A program made the translations under genes and the position numbers. 8,001 nt of DNA from an uncultured Prevotellaceae bacterium (GTDB lineage Bacteria; Bacteroidota; Bacteroidia; Bacteroidales; Muribaculaceae), in contig CALBLR010000443.1 in assembly GCA_937896015.1 (NCBI GenBank), positions 1 to 8,001 on the forward strand. The letters run 5' to 3'. The notes beneath the pieces are model-generated. The model was not told where the DNA came from. It saw only the letters and a list, made by a program, of their open reading frames with translations, and searched no databases. The first letter of the stretch is position 1; every line of letters begins with the position of its first letter. Below, piece by piece: positions 1 to 6,040 of this stretch.

Positions 1-60
1 TGCAATAATTATGCAACTGCTCCGTGATTTCTGCCATATGTAGGGCCCGGCCAAATGCGC

Positions 61-83
61 AAAAAAGGCGCGGACACGGCGCC
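61..83 (-). terminator. Rho-independent terminator downstream of nagB
   Basis: Read on the minus strand this is a GGCGC stem, a 7-nt loop (CGTGTCC), the matching GCGCC arm and then six T residues. It begins 56 nt beyond the nagB stop codon. A second small hairpin (CCACC, 6-nt loop, GGTGG; positions 82-97) overlaps its base on the nagB-proximal side. The short all-GC stem followed by a T tract fits an intrinsic terminator for nagB. The rest of 1-139 holds nothing I can call. A plus-strand frame is open from base 2 to a TAG at 41-43, too short to judge whether it is the tail of a gene. Confidence 0.65.
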
Positions 84-139
84 ACCATATGTGGTGGGCT
101 GCCGTGGCCGCGCTATGCTGTATGCGTCAGCCCGGTGTG

Positions 140-949
140 TTAGAGCAGCGACTTGGGATCGAGATTCTTGCTCTCAATGTCCTTGAAGTAGCGGTAGGTG
201 GACACCTTCAGGTCCATAGTGGCGTCTTCGTCGCAGATTATCACAGCCTTGCGGTGCATTTGCAGCGCGCTGAGTGTGCACATTTGCGACACAGCGCCCT
301 CAACTGCGGCCTGCAGCGCGGGAGCCTTCTTGTAGCCGTTGACGATGATCATCACGCTCTTGGCGGCCATCACGGTGCCTACGCCCACGGTGAGCGCAGT
401 CTTGGGCACCTTGTTCACGTCGTTGTCAAAGAAGCGGCTGTTGGCGATGATGGTGTCCTGGGTGAGGGTCTTCTGGCGGGTGAGCGAAGTGAGCGACGAG
501 CCCGGCTCGTTGAAAGCGATGTGGCCGTCGGGGCCAACACCGCCCATAAACAGGTCGATGCCGCCAGCCTTGGCGATGCGTGCCTCATAGTCGGCGCACT
601 CCTTCTCCAGATCCTCGGCGTTGCCGTTGAGGATGTTCACATTCTCCTTTTTGATGTCGATGTGGCTGAAGAAGTTGTTCCACATAAACGAGTGGTAGCT
701 CTCGGGGTGCTCTTCTGGCAGGCCCACATACTCGTCCATGTTGAATGTCACCACATTCTGGAACGACACCTTGCCGGCCTTGTTAAGCTCGATAAGCTTC
801 TTGTACATGCCCAGAGGAGAGCTGCCGGTGGGGCAACCCAGCACAAAGGGTTTCTCGGCTGTGGGTTTGGCGGCGTTGATGCGTGATGCCACGTAGTTGG
901 CTGCCCACTCTGATACTTTCTCGTAATCGGGTTCGATAATCAGTCTCAT
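140..949 (-). CDS. nagB: Glucosamine-6-phosphate deaminase NagB
   Basis: A 269-residue cytoplasmic enzyme that converts glucosamine 6-phosphate to fructose 6-phosphate and ammonia, feeding amino sugars from chitin, mucin or recycled peptidoglycan into glycolysis. The sequence lines up with E. coli NagB (266 aa) almost without gaps. The general base D72 sits in FNMDEY, and D141, H143 and E148 lie in [12 protein letters not shown]. The allosteric N-acetylglucosamine-6-phosphate site also looks intact: S151, S152, R158 and K160 fall at the same numbers as in E. coli, so activation by GlcNAc-6-P is plausible (inference). The ATG at 949 follows an A-rich leader and a -7 box about 50 nt upstream. 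No nagA or transporter is adjacent, so it appears monocistronic, with its own promoter and terminator. The identification is very secure. Confidence 0.97.
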   Translation of the reverse strand: MRLIIEPDYEKVSEWAANYVASRINAAKPTAEKPFVLGCPTGSSPLGMYKKLIELNKAGKVSFQNVVTFNMDEYVGLPEEHPESYHSFMWNNFFSHIDIKKENVNILNGNAEDLEKECADYEARIAKAGGIDLFMGGVGPDGHIAFNEPGSSLTSLTRQKTLTQDTIIANSRFFDNDVNKVPKTALTVGVGTVMAAKSVMIIVNGYKKAPALQAAVEGAVSQMCTLSALQMHRKAVIICDEDATMDLKVSTYRYFKDIESKNLDPKSLL

Positions 950-1001
950 AGTTTGTTTTTAAATTTTATTAATGAGTTTTTAATATTTTATCTTCTGCTT
1001 G

Positions 1002-1009
1002 CAAAGTTA
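1002..1009 (-). promoter_or_regulatory. Bacteroidota-type -7 box for nagB
   Basis: The minus strand reads TAACTTTG, an exact match to the TAnnTTTG -7 element of the Bacteroidota primary sigma factor. Transcription would start near 995, giving a leader of about 45 nt. The -33 position (around 1029-1033) has no clear TTTG and instead coincides with one arm of an inverted repeat (1029-1053). The promoter may therefore be weak or activator-dependent. The 11-mer GTAACTTTGCA here is identical to the one in the ychF promoter. Confidence 0.6.
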
Positions 1010-1028
1010 CTGAAAAATAATGGAATTA

Positions 1029-1053
1029 CACTCGGCCCCCGCGAGGCTGAGTG
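1029..1053. repeat. Inverted repeat at the nagB -33 region
   Basis: CACTCGGCC, a 7-nt spacer, then GGCTGAGTG. As plus-strand RNA this pairs over 9 positions with one G-U. As minus-strand RNA it has one internal A-C mismatch. Its left arm lies where the -33 element of the nagB promoter should be. It could be a regulator-binding site, or a second, backup terminator for the CoA-transferase transcript arriving from the right. The sequence does not decide between these. Confidence 0.45.
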
Positions 1054-1098
1054 CGCTATATAACATTTTTTACACCATTGCCGTGGGCGCGCACGCAA

Positions 1099-1131
1099 GG
1101 CGGGCGGACTCACCGAAGTGGGCCGCCCGCC
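1099..1131 (-). terminator. Strong UUCG-capped hairpin, probable terminator of the CoA-transferase gene
   Basis: A perfect 9-bp GC stem (GGCGGGCGG / CCGCCCGCC) encloses an inner CAC-TTCG-GTG on the minus strand, that is, a C(UUCG)G tetraloop. The loop is UUCG only in minus-strand RNA (CGAA on the other), so the structure was probably selected as minus-strand RNA. It starts about 55 nt after the CoA-transferase stop codon. The T tract is poor (TTGCGTG follows the stem), so it may act as a 3' stabilising or processing structure rather than a textbook intrinsic terminator. No gene is seen in the rest of 950-1185. Confidence 0.6.
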
Positions 1132-1185
1132 ATTTATTGTATGCGTTTGCGCAGTGCAGGGGGGCACCGGGCCCGAGCCTGTCAA

Positions 1186-2688
1186 TTATTTCGCCATGAA
1201 TTTAGCGTAGTCGGTCTTGCTCATGTCGCCCTCGGCCATGAGGGTGCGGTGGAACGACAGGGCCAGGTCGAGGTTTTGCACGATGTGGCCGCCCTTCGAC
1301 AGCTTCAGGTATTCGCGCAGCAGCGGACGGTACATGGGGTGCGCTGCCTTTTCGATGATTTCCTCGGCTGCCTGGATGGGATCCTTGAAGCGCAGGTCGG
1401 CCACGCCCTGGTCGGTGACGATGATGTCAACCGAGTGGATTGTGTGGTCCACGTGAGTCACCATGGGCACTATGGTGCTGATGGCGCCGTCTTTCTTAAT
1501 CGACGGGCACATGAATATCGACACGTAGGCGTTGCGGGTGAAGTCGCCCGAGCCGCCGATGCCGTTCATCAGGCGCGTGCCGCTCACGTGCGATGAGTTG
1601 ATGTTGCCGAAGATGTCGCACTCGATGGCTGTGTTCATCGAAATCACGCCTATGCGGCGAATCACCTCGGGGTTGTTGCTGATTTCGCTCGGACGCATCA
1701 GCAGCTTGTCGTGCAGCTTGTCAACGTTGGCAAAGAAGTCCATCATGGCCTCGTGCGAGAACGTCATCGAGCAGGTGCTGGCAAACTTGCAGCGTCCGCT
1801 CAGCAGCAGCTTCACCACGCTGTCCTGCACCACCTCGGTGTACATTTCAAAGGGTGGAATCTCGGTGCTGGTGTCGAGCGAGTCGAGCACGGCGTTGGCA
1901 ATGTTGCCCACGCCCGACTGGATGGGGAGGAACGTCTTGGGCATGCGGCCCTGCTTCATTTCGTTGATGAGGAAGTTGCACACGTTGCGGCCAATGCTGC
2001 GCGTGGTGTCGTCCACCGGGGTGAATGCGCTGCTCTTGCCCAGCGGCTTCGAGCTGTATACCACGCCAAGCACCTTCTTGGGGTCGACGTGGGCTGTGGG
2101 TGTGCCGGCGCGGTCGCTGGCCTTGTAGATTGGGATTTCGCGGCGGTAGGGCGGGTCGAGCGGCACATAGTTGTCGTGCAGACCGCGTATTGACTCGGGT
2201 ATCTGGTCGTTGATCTCAATAATCACCTTGTCGGCCACTTGCAGCCATGTGGGCGAGTTGCCCACTGCGGTGCCAAGCACCATGTCGCCGTTGTCGTCGA
2301 TGCTCTGCACCTCGATGATGGCGAGGTCCATCTTGCCGTAGAAGCCATAACGGAATTCCTGGGCCATCTCGCTCAGGTGGCGGTCGTTGTAGTGCAGCTC
2401 GTGGGCGTTGATGCGGTTGCGCAGCTCAGGCAGCGACTGGTAGGGGGCGCGGAAGTTGATGGCGTGTGCGCGCGACAGCTCGCCGTCGGTGAAGTCGTTC
2501 GACGATGCGCCCGAGAAAATGTTTACCTTAAACTCGCGGCCTGCCTCATGCTCGCGGCGTGCTTTGGCTGCTATTGCCGGGGGCACCACCTTGGGGTTGC
2601 CCGGCACTGTGAATCCTGAAATGCCTATCGAGAAGCCGTTCTGAACATATTCGGCGGCCTCTTCGGGCGTAAGTACTGGATAAATCAT
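1186..2688 (-). CDS. Acetyl-CoA hydrolase / succinyl-CoA:acetate CoA-transferase family protein
   Basis: A 500-residue class I CoA-transferase of the AarC/Cat1/Ach1 type, full length for the family. The N-terminal half covers roughly residues 1-220. The C-terminal catalytic half has the motif QSGVGNIANAV (257-267), the probable catalytic glutamate E285 in YTEVVQD (equivalent to the AarC active-site Glu), the glycine-rich CoA loop NGIGGSGDF (375-383) and the conserved HVDHTIHSVDIIVT (412-425). These enzymes move CoA between acyl groups through a glutamyl-CoA thioester. In Bacteroidales the usual role is exchange between succinyl-CoA or propionyl-CoA and acetate during fermentation, although annotations often say acetyl-CoA hydrolase. 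Substrate preference cannot be read from sequence. ATG at 2688 follows an A/T-rich leader and a good promoter. It is cytoplasmic and monocistronic. Confidence 0.93.
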   Translation of the reverse strand: MIYPVLTPEEAAEYVQNGFSIGISGFTVPGNPKVVPPAIAAKARREHEAGREFKVNIFSGASSNDFTDGELSRAHAINFRAPYQSLPELRNRINAHELHYNDRHLSEMAQEFRYGFYGKMDLAIIEVQSIDDNGDMVLGTAVGNSPTWLQVADKVIIEINDQIPESIRGLHDNYVPLDPPYRREIPIYKASDRAGTPTAHVDPKKVLGVVYSSKPLGKSSAFTPVDDTTRSIGRNVCNFLINEMKQGRMPKTFLPIQSGVGNIANAVLDSLDTSTEIPPFEMYTEVVQDSVVKLLLSGRCKFASTCSMTFSHEAMMDFFANVDKLHDKLLMRPSEISNNPEVIRRIGVISMNTAIECDIFGNINSSHVSGTRLMNGIGGSGDFTRNAYVSIFMCPSIKKDGAISTIVPMVTHVDHTIHSVDIIVTDQGVADLRFKDPIQAAEEIIEKAAHPMYRPLLREYLKLSKGGHIVQNLDLALSFHRTLMAEGDMSKTDYAKFMAK

Positions 2689-2759
2689 GTTGTAAGTTTA
2701 TTTCAGAAAAATATATGTTGACAATATATATAGTAATCTGCTCTTGGCTTTTGCGGCCT

Positions 2760-2790
2760 CAAAAATAGGCATTTTGGGCGAAACCGCAAA
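2760..2790 (-). promoter_or_regulatory. Promoter of the CoA-transferase gene
   Basis: On the minus strand TTTG (2790-2787) is followed after 19 nt by TATTTTTG (2767-2760), matching the Bacteroidota pattern TTTG-N19-21-TAnnTTTG in both boxes. The expected start near 2753 gives a leader of about 65 nt before the ATG at 2688. Within that leader is a short ATATAT inverted repeat (2711-2716 and 2724-2729). Confidence 0.72.
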
Positions 2791-2796
2791 ACAACT

Positions 2797-2813
2797 GTGG
2801 CACATTTTGCCAC
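2797..2813 (-). terminator. Small hairpin after the lipoprotein gene, possible terminator
   Basis: GTGGCA, a 5-nt loop, TGCCAC gives a perfect 6-bp stem. On the minus strand it is followed by AGTTGTTTTG, a modest T-rich run. It lies 48 nt past the lipoprotein stop codon and immediately upstream of the CoA-transferase -33 box. It could end the DUF805-lipoprotein transcript, or serve as an operator for the next promoter. The T run is weak, so confidence is moderate. Confidence 0.4.
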
Positions 2814-2861
2814 CCGATGTGCAGCGACGGCCACAATTAGGGCAAAAGTGACCAATGCACG

Positions 2862-3233
2862 CTATTGCGGCGCACCGGTGTCGAGGTGCAAAATGCGGTC
2901 GCGCTGCACTGCCGTCACTCCGTGGATGTGGGCAAAGGCGCGCCGCTCGGCCTCGATGTCGGCCCCCGGTGCAATCTTCACTGCTATGGCGCTGATTATG
3001 CGGTAGGAGTAGATTGCAGTGGCTCTGCGCTTGCGCACCTCAGCCTCGAGCTGGCTGCGGCCTATGGAGGCGCTGTCGTAGCTCACTATGAGCGTGGTTG
3101 CGCTCACGCCGGTGGACTCGGCGTCGGCCACGGGCTGCCCTCCGGTGGCAGGCAGTGTGGTGGCGCTGTGACAACCGCTGGCCGCAACGAGCATTGCAGC
3201 CGCAATGGCGGCCGCCGGGATGATGCTATTCAT
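2862..3233 (-). CDS. Small predicted lipoprotein with an I9 / subtilisin-propeptide-like domain
   Basis: A 123-residue protein of unassigned function. The N-terminus is a short hydrophobic signal ending AASG-C with Cys21 as the likely lipidated residue (seen: a slightly degenerate lipobox). A Ser/Thr/Gly-rich spacer (22-45) leads into a compact domain (46-117) whose order looks like beta-alpha-beta-beta-alpha-beta: TTLIVSYD, a charged helix 59-71, AIYSYRII, SAIAVKIA, helix 93-105, then VTAVQRDRIL. The closing pattern GVxxVxRD recalls the end of peptidase-inhibitor I9 / subtilisin prodomains; this is an inference from pattern, not a search. No protease is encoded beside it, so a free-standing inhibitor or binding role is possible. 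I chose the ATG at 3233 because it puts the signal peptide at the N-terminus. A longer in-frame extension would overlap the upstream gene. It lies 10 nt after the DUF805 gene and is probably co-transcribed. Confidence 0.75.
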   Translation of the reverse strand: MNSIIPAAAIAAAMLVAASGCHSATTLPATGGQPVADAESTGVSATTLIVSYDSASIGRSQLEAEVRKRRATAIYSYRIISAIAVKIAPGADIEAERRAFAHIHGVTAVQRDRILHLDTGAPQ

Positions 3234-3243
3234 GCCGGTGTGC

Positions 3244-3846
3244 TTAGCGAATGGGCTTGCTGCCATATCGGTTTGTGCCCTGGTCGCCCTCAAGCGCCCA
3301 CCAGTAGATGAGCACAAGGCCCACAACGGGAATGAAACCCAGCAGCTGCCGCCAGCCGCTGCGGCCGGTGTCGTGCAGGCGACGCGCGCCAACGGCATAC
3401 TGCGGAATGATAAACACGAGGCCTGCCACGCCGCAGGTGACGAGCGTAACAAGGAAGGTGAACAGATAGAACCACCAGAATTCGGCGCGCGATGCACGGC
3501 CCCTGAAGTTGGCATATTTGTTGAAGCACACCTTTATGGCCTCGCCAAACCCCATGGTGTCGTTGGCATTGTAGGGCTGCTGATAAGGTTGCTGATAAGG
3601 TTGCTGATAAGGTTGCTGCTGGTATTGCTGCTGATACTGAGGCTGTGGCTGTTGCTGATACTGAGGCTGTGGCTGCTGCTGTTGGGGCATGAGCAGTTGC
3701 CCCACTTCGGGCACGCTGGTGGCCGGCTGCCAGTTGGCCATGCCGTCGCACCACACCATTGAGTTAGGGGTCAGGCCGTTGGCCACGAGGTCTTGGAGCT
3801 CAAACGGGCCCGATTGCTGGCCGTTGTTGGCAATGAAATACTTCAT
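3244..3846 (-). CDS. GYF_2 domain, Gln-rich linker, DUF805 membrane protein
   Basis: A 200-residue membrane protein of unknown function. Residues 1-52 form a GYF_2 (DUF4339-type) domain: YFIANNGQQSGPF, then VWCDGMANWQPA, with the conserved GPF and W-x-P-A pattern. Such domains are thought to bind peptides in the cytoplasm. Residues 53-93 are a Gln/Pro/Tyr linker built of tandem repeats. Residues 98-198 are DUF805: NYANF-like KYANFRGRASRAEFWW (110-125), a hydrophobic stretch 126-152, ARRLHDTGRSGW (154-165), a second hydrophobic stretch 167-184 and the closing NRYGSKP (192-198). DUF805 domains I know normally have a longer region between FWW and RRLHD, holding two membrane segments. Here about 28 residues remain, so one segment seems lost or merged. 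ATG at 3846. It is probably the first gene of a two-gene unit with the lipoprotein downstream. Confidence 0.88.
   Translation of the reverse strand: MKYFIANNGQQSGPFELQDLVANGLTPNSMVWCDGMANWQPATSVPEVGQLLMPQQQQPQPQYQQQPQPQYQQQYQQQPYQQPYQQPYQQPYNANDTMGFGEAIKVCFNKYANFRGRASRAEFWWFYLFTFLVTLVTCGVAGLVFIIPQYAVGARRLHDTGRSGWRQLLGFIPVVGLVLIYWWALEGDQGTNRYGSKPIR
3579..3614 (-). repeat. Three perfect 12-bp tandem repeats in the DUF805-protein linker
   Basis: GCTGATAAGGTT occurs three times head to tail with no mismatch, followed by a partial GCTG. On the coding strand each unit adds four residues of the Gln-Pro-Tyr-Gln pattern in the linker. Perfect identity, including third codon positions, points to recent slippage, and copy number is likely to vary between strains. 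The unit is a multiple of three, so changes stay in frame. Confidence 0.9.
3630..3677 (-). repeat. 24-bp tandem duplication in the same linker
   Basis: Two adjacent 24-bp units (3630-3653 and 3654-3677), beginning GCTGATACTGAGG, differ at a single base near their ends. They encode two copies of a Gln-Pro-Gln-Pro-Gln-Tyr-Gln-Gln-type octapeptide. With the 12-bp array they make up most of the linker between the GYF_2 and DUF805 domains. Confidence 0.85.
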
Positions 3847-3935
3847 AAGCGAGAAAGAGTTTGTTTGTAATCGTTATCTTTTTTATGCCGTTAGGATGCG
3901 GGTGAAAATCCGCACCAAGGTTGCATTAGTTTTCA

Positions 3936-3943
3936 CAAAGTTA
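3936..3943 (-). promoter_or_regulatory. -7 box for the DUF805-lipoprotein unit
   Basis: The minus strand reads TAACTTTG, an exact TAnnTTTG match, but I find no TTTG at the right distance (around 3963-3967). A start near 3929 would give a leader of about 83 nt. That leader contains a 5-bp hairpin (TGCGG 3897-3901 with CCGCA 3910-3914, 8-nt loop). Confidence 0.5.
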
Positions 3944-3975
3944 ATGAAAACCGGCTGAGTTTCTTAATGATTCAC

Positions 3976-4007
3976 AAAAAAAACGATGAAAAACTGCCAA
4001 AAGCAGC
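3976..4007 (-). terminator. Terminator at the end of the DUF3098-uppP-truB-queA operon
   Basis: On the minus strand, GCTGC, a TTTTG loop and GCAGT (4 bp plus one G-U) are followed by TTTTTC and, four bases later, by eight more T residues (3983-3976). It starts 44 nt after the queA stop codon. The stem is short but the double T tract is convincing. The stretch 3847-4050 otherwise holds the DUF805 promoter and a TG-rich tract, and no gene. Confidence 0.6.
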
Positions 4008-4020
4008 ATTTCACCGTCTC

Positions 4021-4051
4021 TGTGTGTGCGAGTGTGTGTATGTGCGCGCGT
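4021..4051. other. Alternating purine-pyrimidine (TG/CG) tract at the queA 3' end
   Basis: Thirty-one bases of almost pure alternating purine-pyrimidine sequence, with one phase break at 4030/4031, ending in GCGCGCG just at the queA stop codon. Such tracts can adopt left-handed Z-form under negative supercoiling. It may simply be a low-complexity 3' trailer. Confidence 0.6.
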
Positions 4052-5103
4052 CAGTCCACTATGAGCATGGCGTCGCCATACACGCCGAAGCGGTATTTCT
4101 CGTCGACGGCCACGTCGTAGGCGTGCATCACGTTGTCGTATCCGCCGAATGCGGCCGTGAGCATCAGCATCACCGACTGCGGCATGTGGAAGTTGGTGAC
4201 CAGCGCGTCGGTGGTCGAGAACTCGTAGGGAGGGAATATGAACTTGTTGGTCCAGCCCGAGTAGGGCTTTATGTGGCCGTTCATGCTCACGGTGCTCTCC
4301 ATGGCGCGCAGTGTGCTGGTGCCAATGGCGCAGATGCGGTGCCCGGCGTCGCGTGTGGCGTTGACGCGCTCCGAGAGGCCCTCGCTCACCTCCATGGGCT
4401 CGCTGTCCATGCGGTGCTTGGTGAGGTCTTCAACATCGATGCTGCGGTAGCATCCGAGGCCTATGTGCAGTGTCAGGAAGTCGGCCTCCACGCCCTTTAT
4501 TTCCATGCGCTTCATCAGCTCGCGGCTGAAGTGCAGGCCGGCTGCGGGAGCCACCACGGCGCCCTCGTTGCGGGCAAAAATGGTCTGGTAGCGCTCCACA
4601 TCGTCGGGCTCGGGCTCGCGGGTTATGTAGTAGGGCAGAGGCGTCTTGCCCAGGGCAAACAGGTTTTTCTTGAACTCATCGTGCGGCCCGTCGTAGAGGA
4701 AGCGCAGCGTGCGGCCGCGCGAGGTGGTGTTGTCGATCACCTCGGCCACCATCGAGTCGTCGAGGCCGAAATACAGCTTGTTGCCGATGCGTATTTTTCG
4801 CGCGGGCTCCACCAGCACGTCCCACAACTTGTGCTCCTCATCGAGCTCGCGCAGCAGAAACACCTCAATGTTGGCGCCGGTCTTCTCTTTGTTGCCCATC
4901 AGCTTGGCGGGAAACACCATTGTGTCGTTGAACACAAATCGGTCGTGCTCGTCGAAAAAGTTGAGGATGTCCTTAAACATCAGGTGCTCAATGTCGCCGT
5001 TGCTGCGGTGCAGCACCATCAGTCGCGACTCGTCGCGGTTTGCCGCGGGATGCGAGGCAATCAGGTCGGGAGTCATGCGAGTGTTGAATTCAGATAGTTT
5101 CAT
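4051..5103 (-). CDS. queA: S-adenosylmethionine:tRNA ribosyltransferase-isomerase QueA
   Basis: A 350-residue cytoplasmic enzyme that transfers and rearranges the ribosyl group of S-adenosylmethionine onto 7-aminomethyl-7-deazaguanine at tRNA position 34, giving epoxyqueuosine. Family signatures run the full length: FNDTMVFPAKL (58-68), RYQTIFA (171-177), APAAGLHFS (185-193, where most homologues have APTAGLHF), HIGLGCYRSI (213-222), GTSTLRAMES (261-270), TNFHMPQSVMLML (303-315) and YGDAMLI (342-348). Length is normal. The ATG at 5103 is 73 nt after the truB stop. That gap is A-rich on the coding strand, shows no terminator, no -7 box and no preQ1 riboswitch, so queA is probably read from the operon promoter at 7276-7307. 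The stop is followed by a terminator. No other queuosine gene (tgt, queG/queH) is in the window. Confidence 0.96.
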   Translation of the reverse strand: MKLSEFNTRMTPDLIASHPAANRDESRLMVLHRSNGDIEHLMFKDILNFFDEHDRFVFNDTMVFPAKLMGNKEKTGANIEVFLLRELDEEHKLWDVLVEPARKIRIGNKLYFGLDDSMVAEVIDNTTSRGRTLRFLYDGPHDEFKKNLFALGKTPLPYYITREPEPDDVERYQTIFARNEGAVVAPAAGLHFSRELMKRMEIKGVEADFLTLHIGLGCYRSIDVEDLTKHRMDSEPMEVSEGLSERVNATRDAGHRICAIGTSTLRAMESTVSMNGHIKPYSGWTNKFIFPPYEFSTTDALVTNFHMPQSVMLMLTAAFGGYDNVMHAYDVAVDEKYRFGVYGDAMLIVD

Positions 5104-5176
5104 TATAATATGGTGTGTATGTGATTTTTTTGTTTGTTGAATGTCATTTTTTGTCTGTGCCGTGGGCCGGCTGGCG

Positions 5177-5998
5177 CTATTGCATCTGCTCGAGCGCCTT
5201 TCGGGCCTTTTGGCGCGCCTTAAGCTCGCGCGCCCTGGCGCGGTTGGCCTCGCGCTCGGCGTCGAGGCGCATCTGCTCGGCCATGTCGGGCATCACATAT
5301 TCGGCGCTGTCGAGCTCTTGCACCAGCTGCTCCACCGTGAGGCACTTGTCCACCGTCACGTCGCCCACGCGGGTGCGCCGCAGCGATGTGAGGTGCGCGC
5401 CGCTGCCCAGCGCCTCGCCTATGTCGCGCGCCAGAGCGCGGATGTAGGTGCCCTTGCTGCACACTATGCGCAGCGTCAGCGTGGGCTCTTGCGGCAGTCC
5501 GCACTCCAGCACCTCTATCTCGTCGATCACCAGGGTCTTGGGCTTGATGGCCACATCCTCGCCCTGGCGCGCCAGCTTGTAGGCCGGCTTGCCGTCGACC
5601 TTGCATGCCGAGAACGACGGCGGCACCTGCTCGATGCGCCCCGTGAACTGCGACTGCAGCGTACTTTCCACCTGCTCGCGTGTGATGTGCTGCCACGGAT
5701 AGGTGGCGTCGACCTCCGTTTCGCGGTCGAACGACGGTGTGGTGGCGCCGAGCCTCACTCCGGCCACATATTCCTTCACCTTGGCCTGCATCTGGTCGAT
5801 GTCCTTGGTCTTGCGCCCGGTGCACACTATCAGCACGCCGGTGGCCAGTGGGTCGAGCGTGCCCGCATGGCCCACCTTGAGGTTCTTTACGCCCAGGTGG
5901 CGGCGCAGGCGTGCGCGGATTTTTTTCACGGCTTCAAACGAAGTCCAGTGTAGCGGCTTGTCGATGCAAAACACTTCTCCTTCAATGGGATTGAGCAT
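5177..5998 (-). CDS. truB: tRNA pseudouridine(55) synthase TruB
   Basis: Isomerises U55 in the T arm of tRNAs. With the ATG at 5998 the protein is 273 residues and the catalytic aspartate in GHAGTLDPLATG is D49, next to E. coli D48. This is why I prefer that start to an in-frame TTG at 6022, which would add eight residues. Other signatures: IDKPLHWTSFEAV (12-24), VPPSFSACKVDGKPAY (125-140) and CSKGTYIRALARDIGEALG (180-198). The fold's catalytic core ends near residue 230. Instead of a PUA domain the last 35 residues or so (about 239-273) are an Arg/Lys/Ala/Glu-rich, probably helical tail. The gene starts 42 nt after the uppP stop (18 nt if TTG is used) and is followed by queA, so two tRNA-modification genes share the transcript. 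Confidence 0.95.
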   Translation of the reverse strand: MLNPIEGEVFCIDKPLHWTSFEAVKKIRARLRRHLGVKNLKVGHAGTLDPLATGVLIVCTGRKTKDIDQMQAKVKEYVAGVRLGATTPSFDRETEVDATYPWQHITREQVESTLQSQFTGRIEQVPPSFSACKVDGKPAYKLARQGEDVAIKPKTLVIDEIEVLECGLPQEPTLTLRIVCSKGTYIRALARDIGEALGSGAHLTSLRRTRVGDVTVDKCLTVEQLVQELDSAEYVMPDMAEQMRLDAEREANRARARELKARQKARKALEQMQ

Positions 5999-6040
5999 AT
6001 GGATGTTGCGTTTGTTGTTCAAAAAAATATGGGGTGTGGC

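Noticed and set aside
185..196. Frameshift or pseudogene in any of the main genes
   Set aside because: All eight complete genes read through from start to stop with their expected motifs and lengths; only ychF is partial, because the window ends.
988..1185. A 65-codon minus-strand frame across the nagB / CoA-transferase intergenic region
   Set aside because: It covers two strong hairpins and part of the nagB promoter, has no family-like features, and is explained better as regulatory DNA.
2711..2729. ATATAT inverted repeat with a 7-nt spacer in the CoA-transferase leader as an operator
   Set aside because: Short AT-only arms are common by chance in A/T-rich Bacteroidota leaders; a similar AT run occurs in the ychF leader (7453-7464) without other similarity.
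3891..3925. GGTGAAAATCC on the plus strand resembling a piece of a cobalamin riboswitch
   Set aside because: There is no B12 box or the other conserved blocks, and no plus-strand gene downstream. On the minus strand the same bases are just a small hairpin in the DUF805 leader.
3967..5097. A 376-codon open frame on the plus strand opposite queA, with similar long ones opposite truB (5141-5953) and nagB (89-886)
   Set aside because: Each is exactly codon-aligned with the real gene, so its stops would need TTA, CTA or TCA codons in the sense gene. These are rare in this GC-rich genome, so long antisense frames arise by codon bias. The translations match no family I know, whereas the sense genes are full-length known enzymes.
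5104..5176. Possible preQ1 riboswitch or separate promoter before queA
   Set aside because: The 73-nt gap is A-rich on the coding strand without a TAnnTTTG box, without the preQ1 aptamer's stem and A-rich tail arrangement, and without a terminator. Readthrough from truB is simpler.
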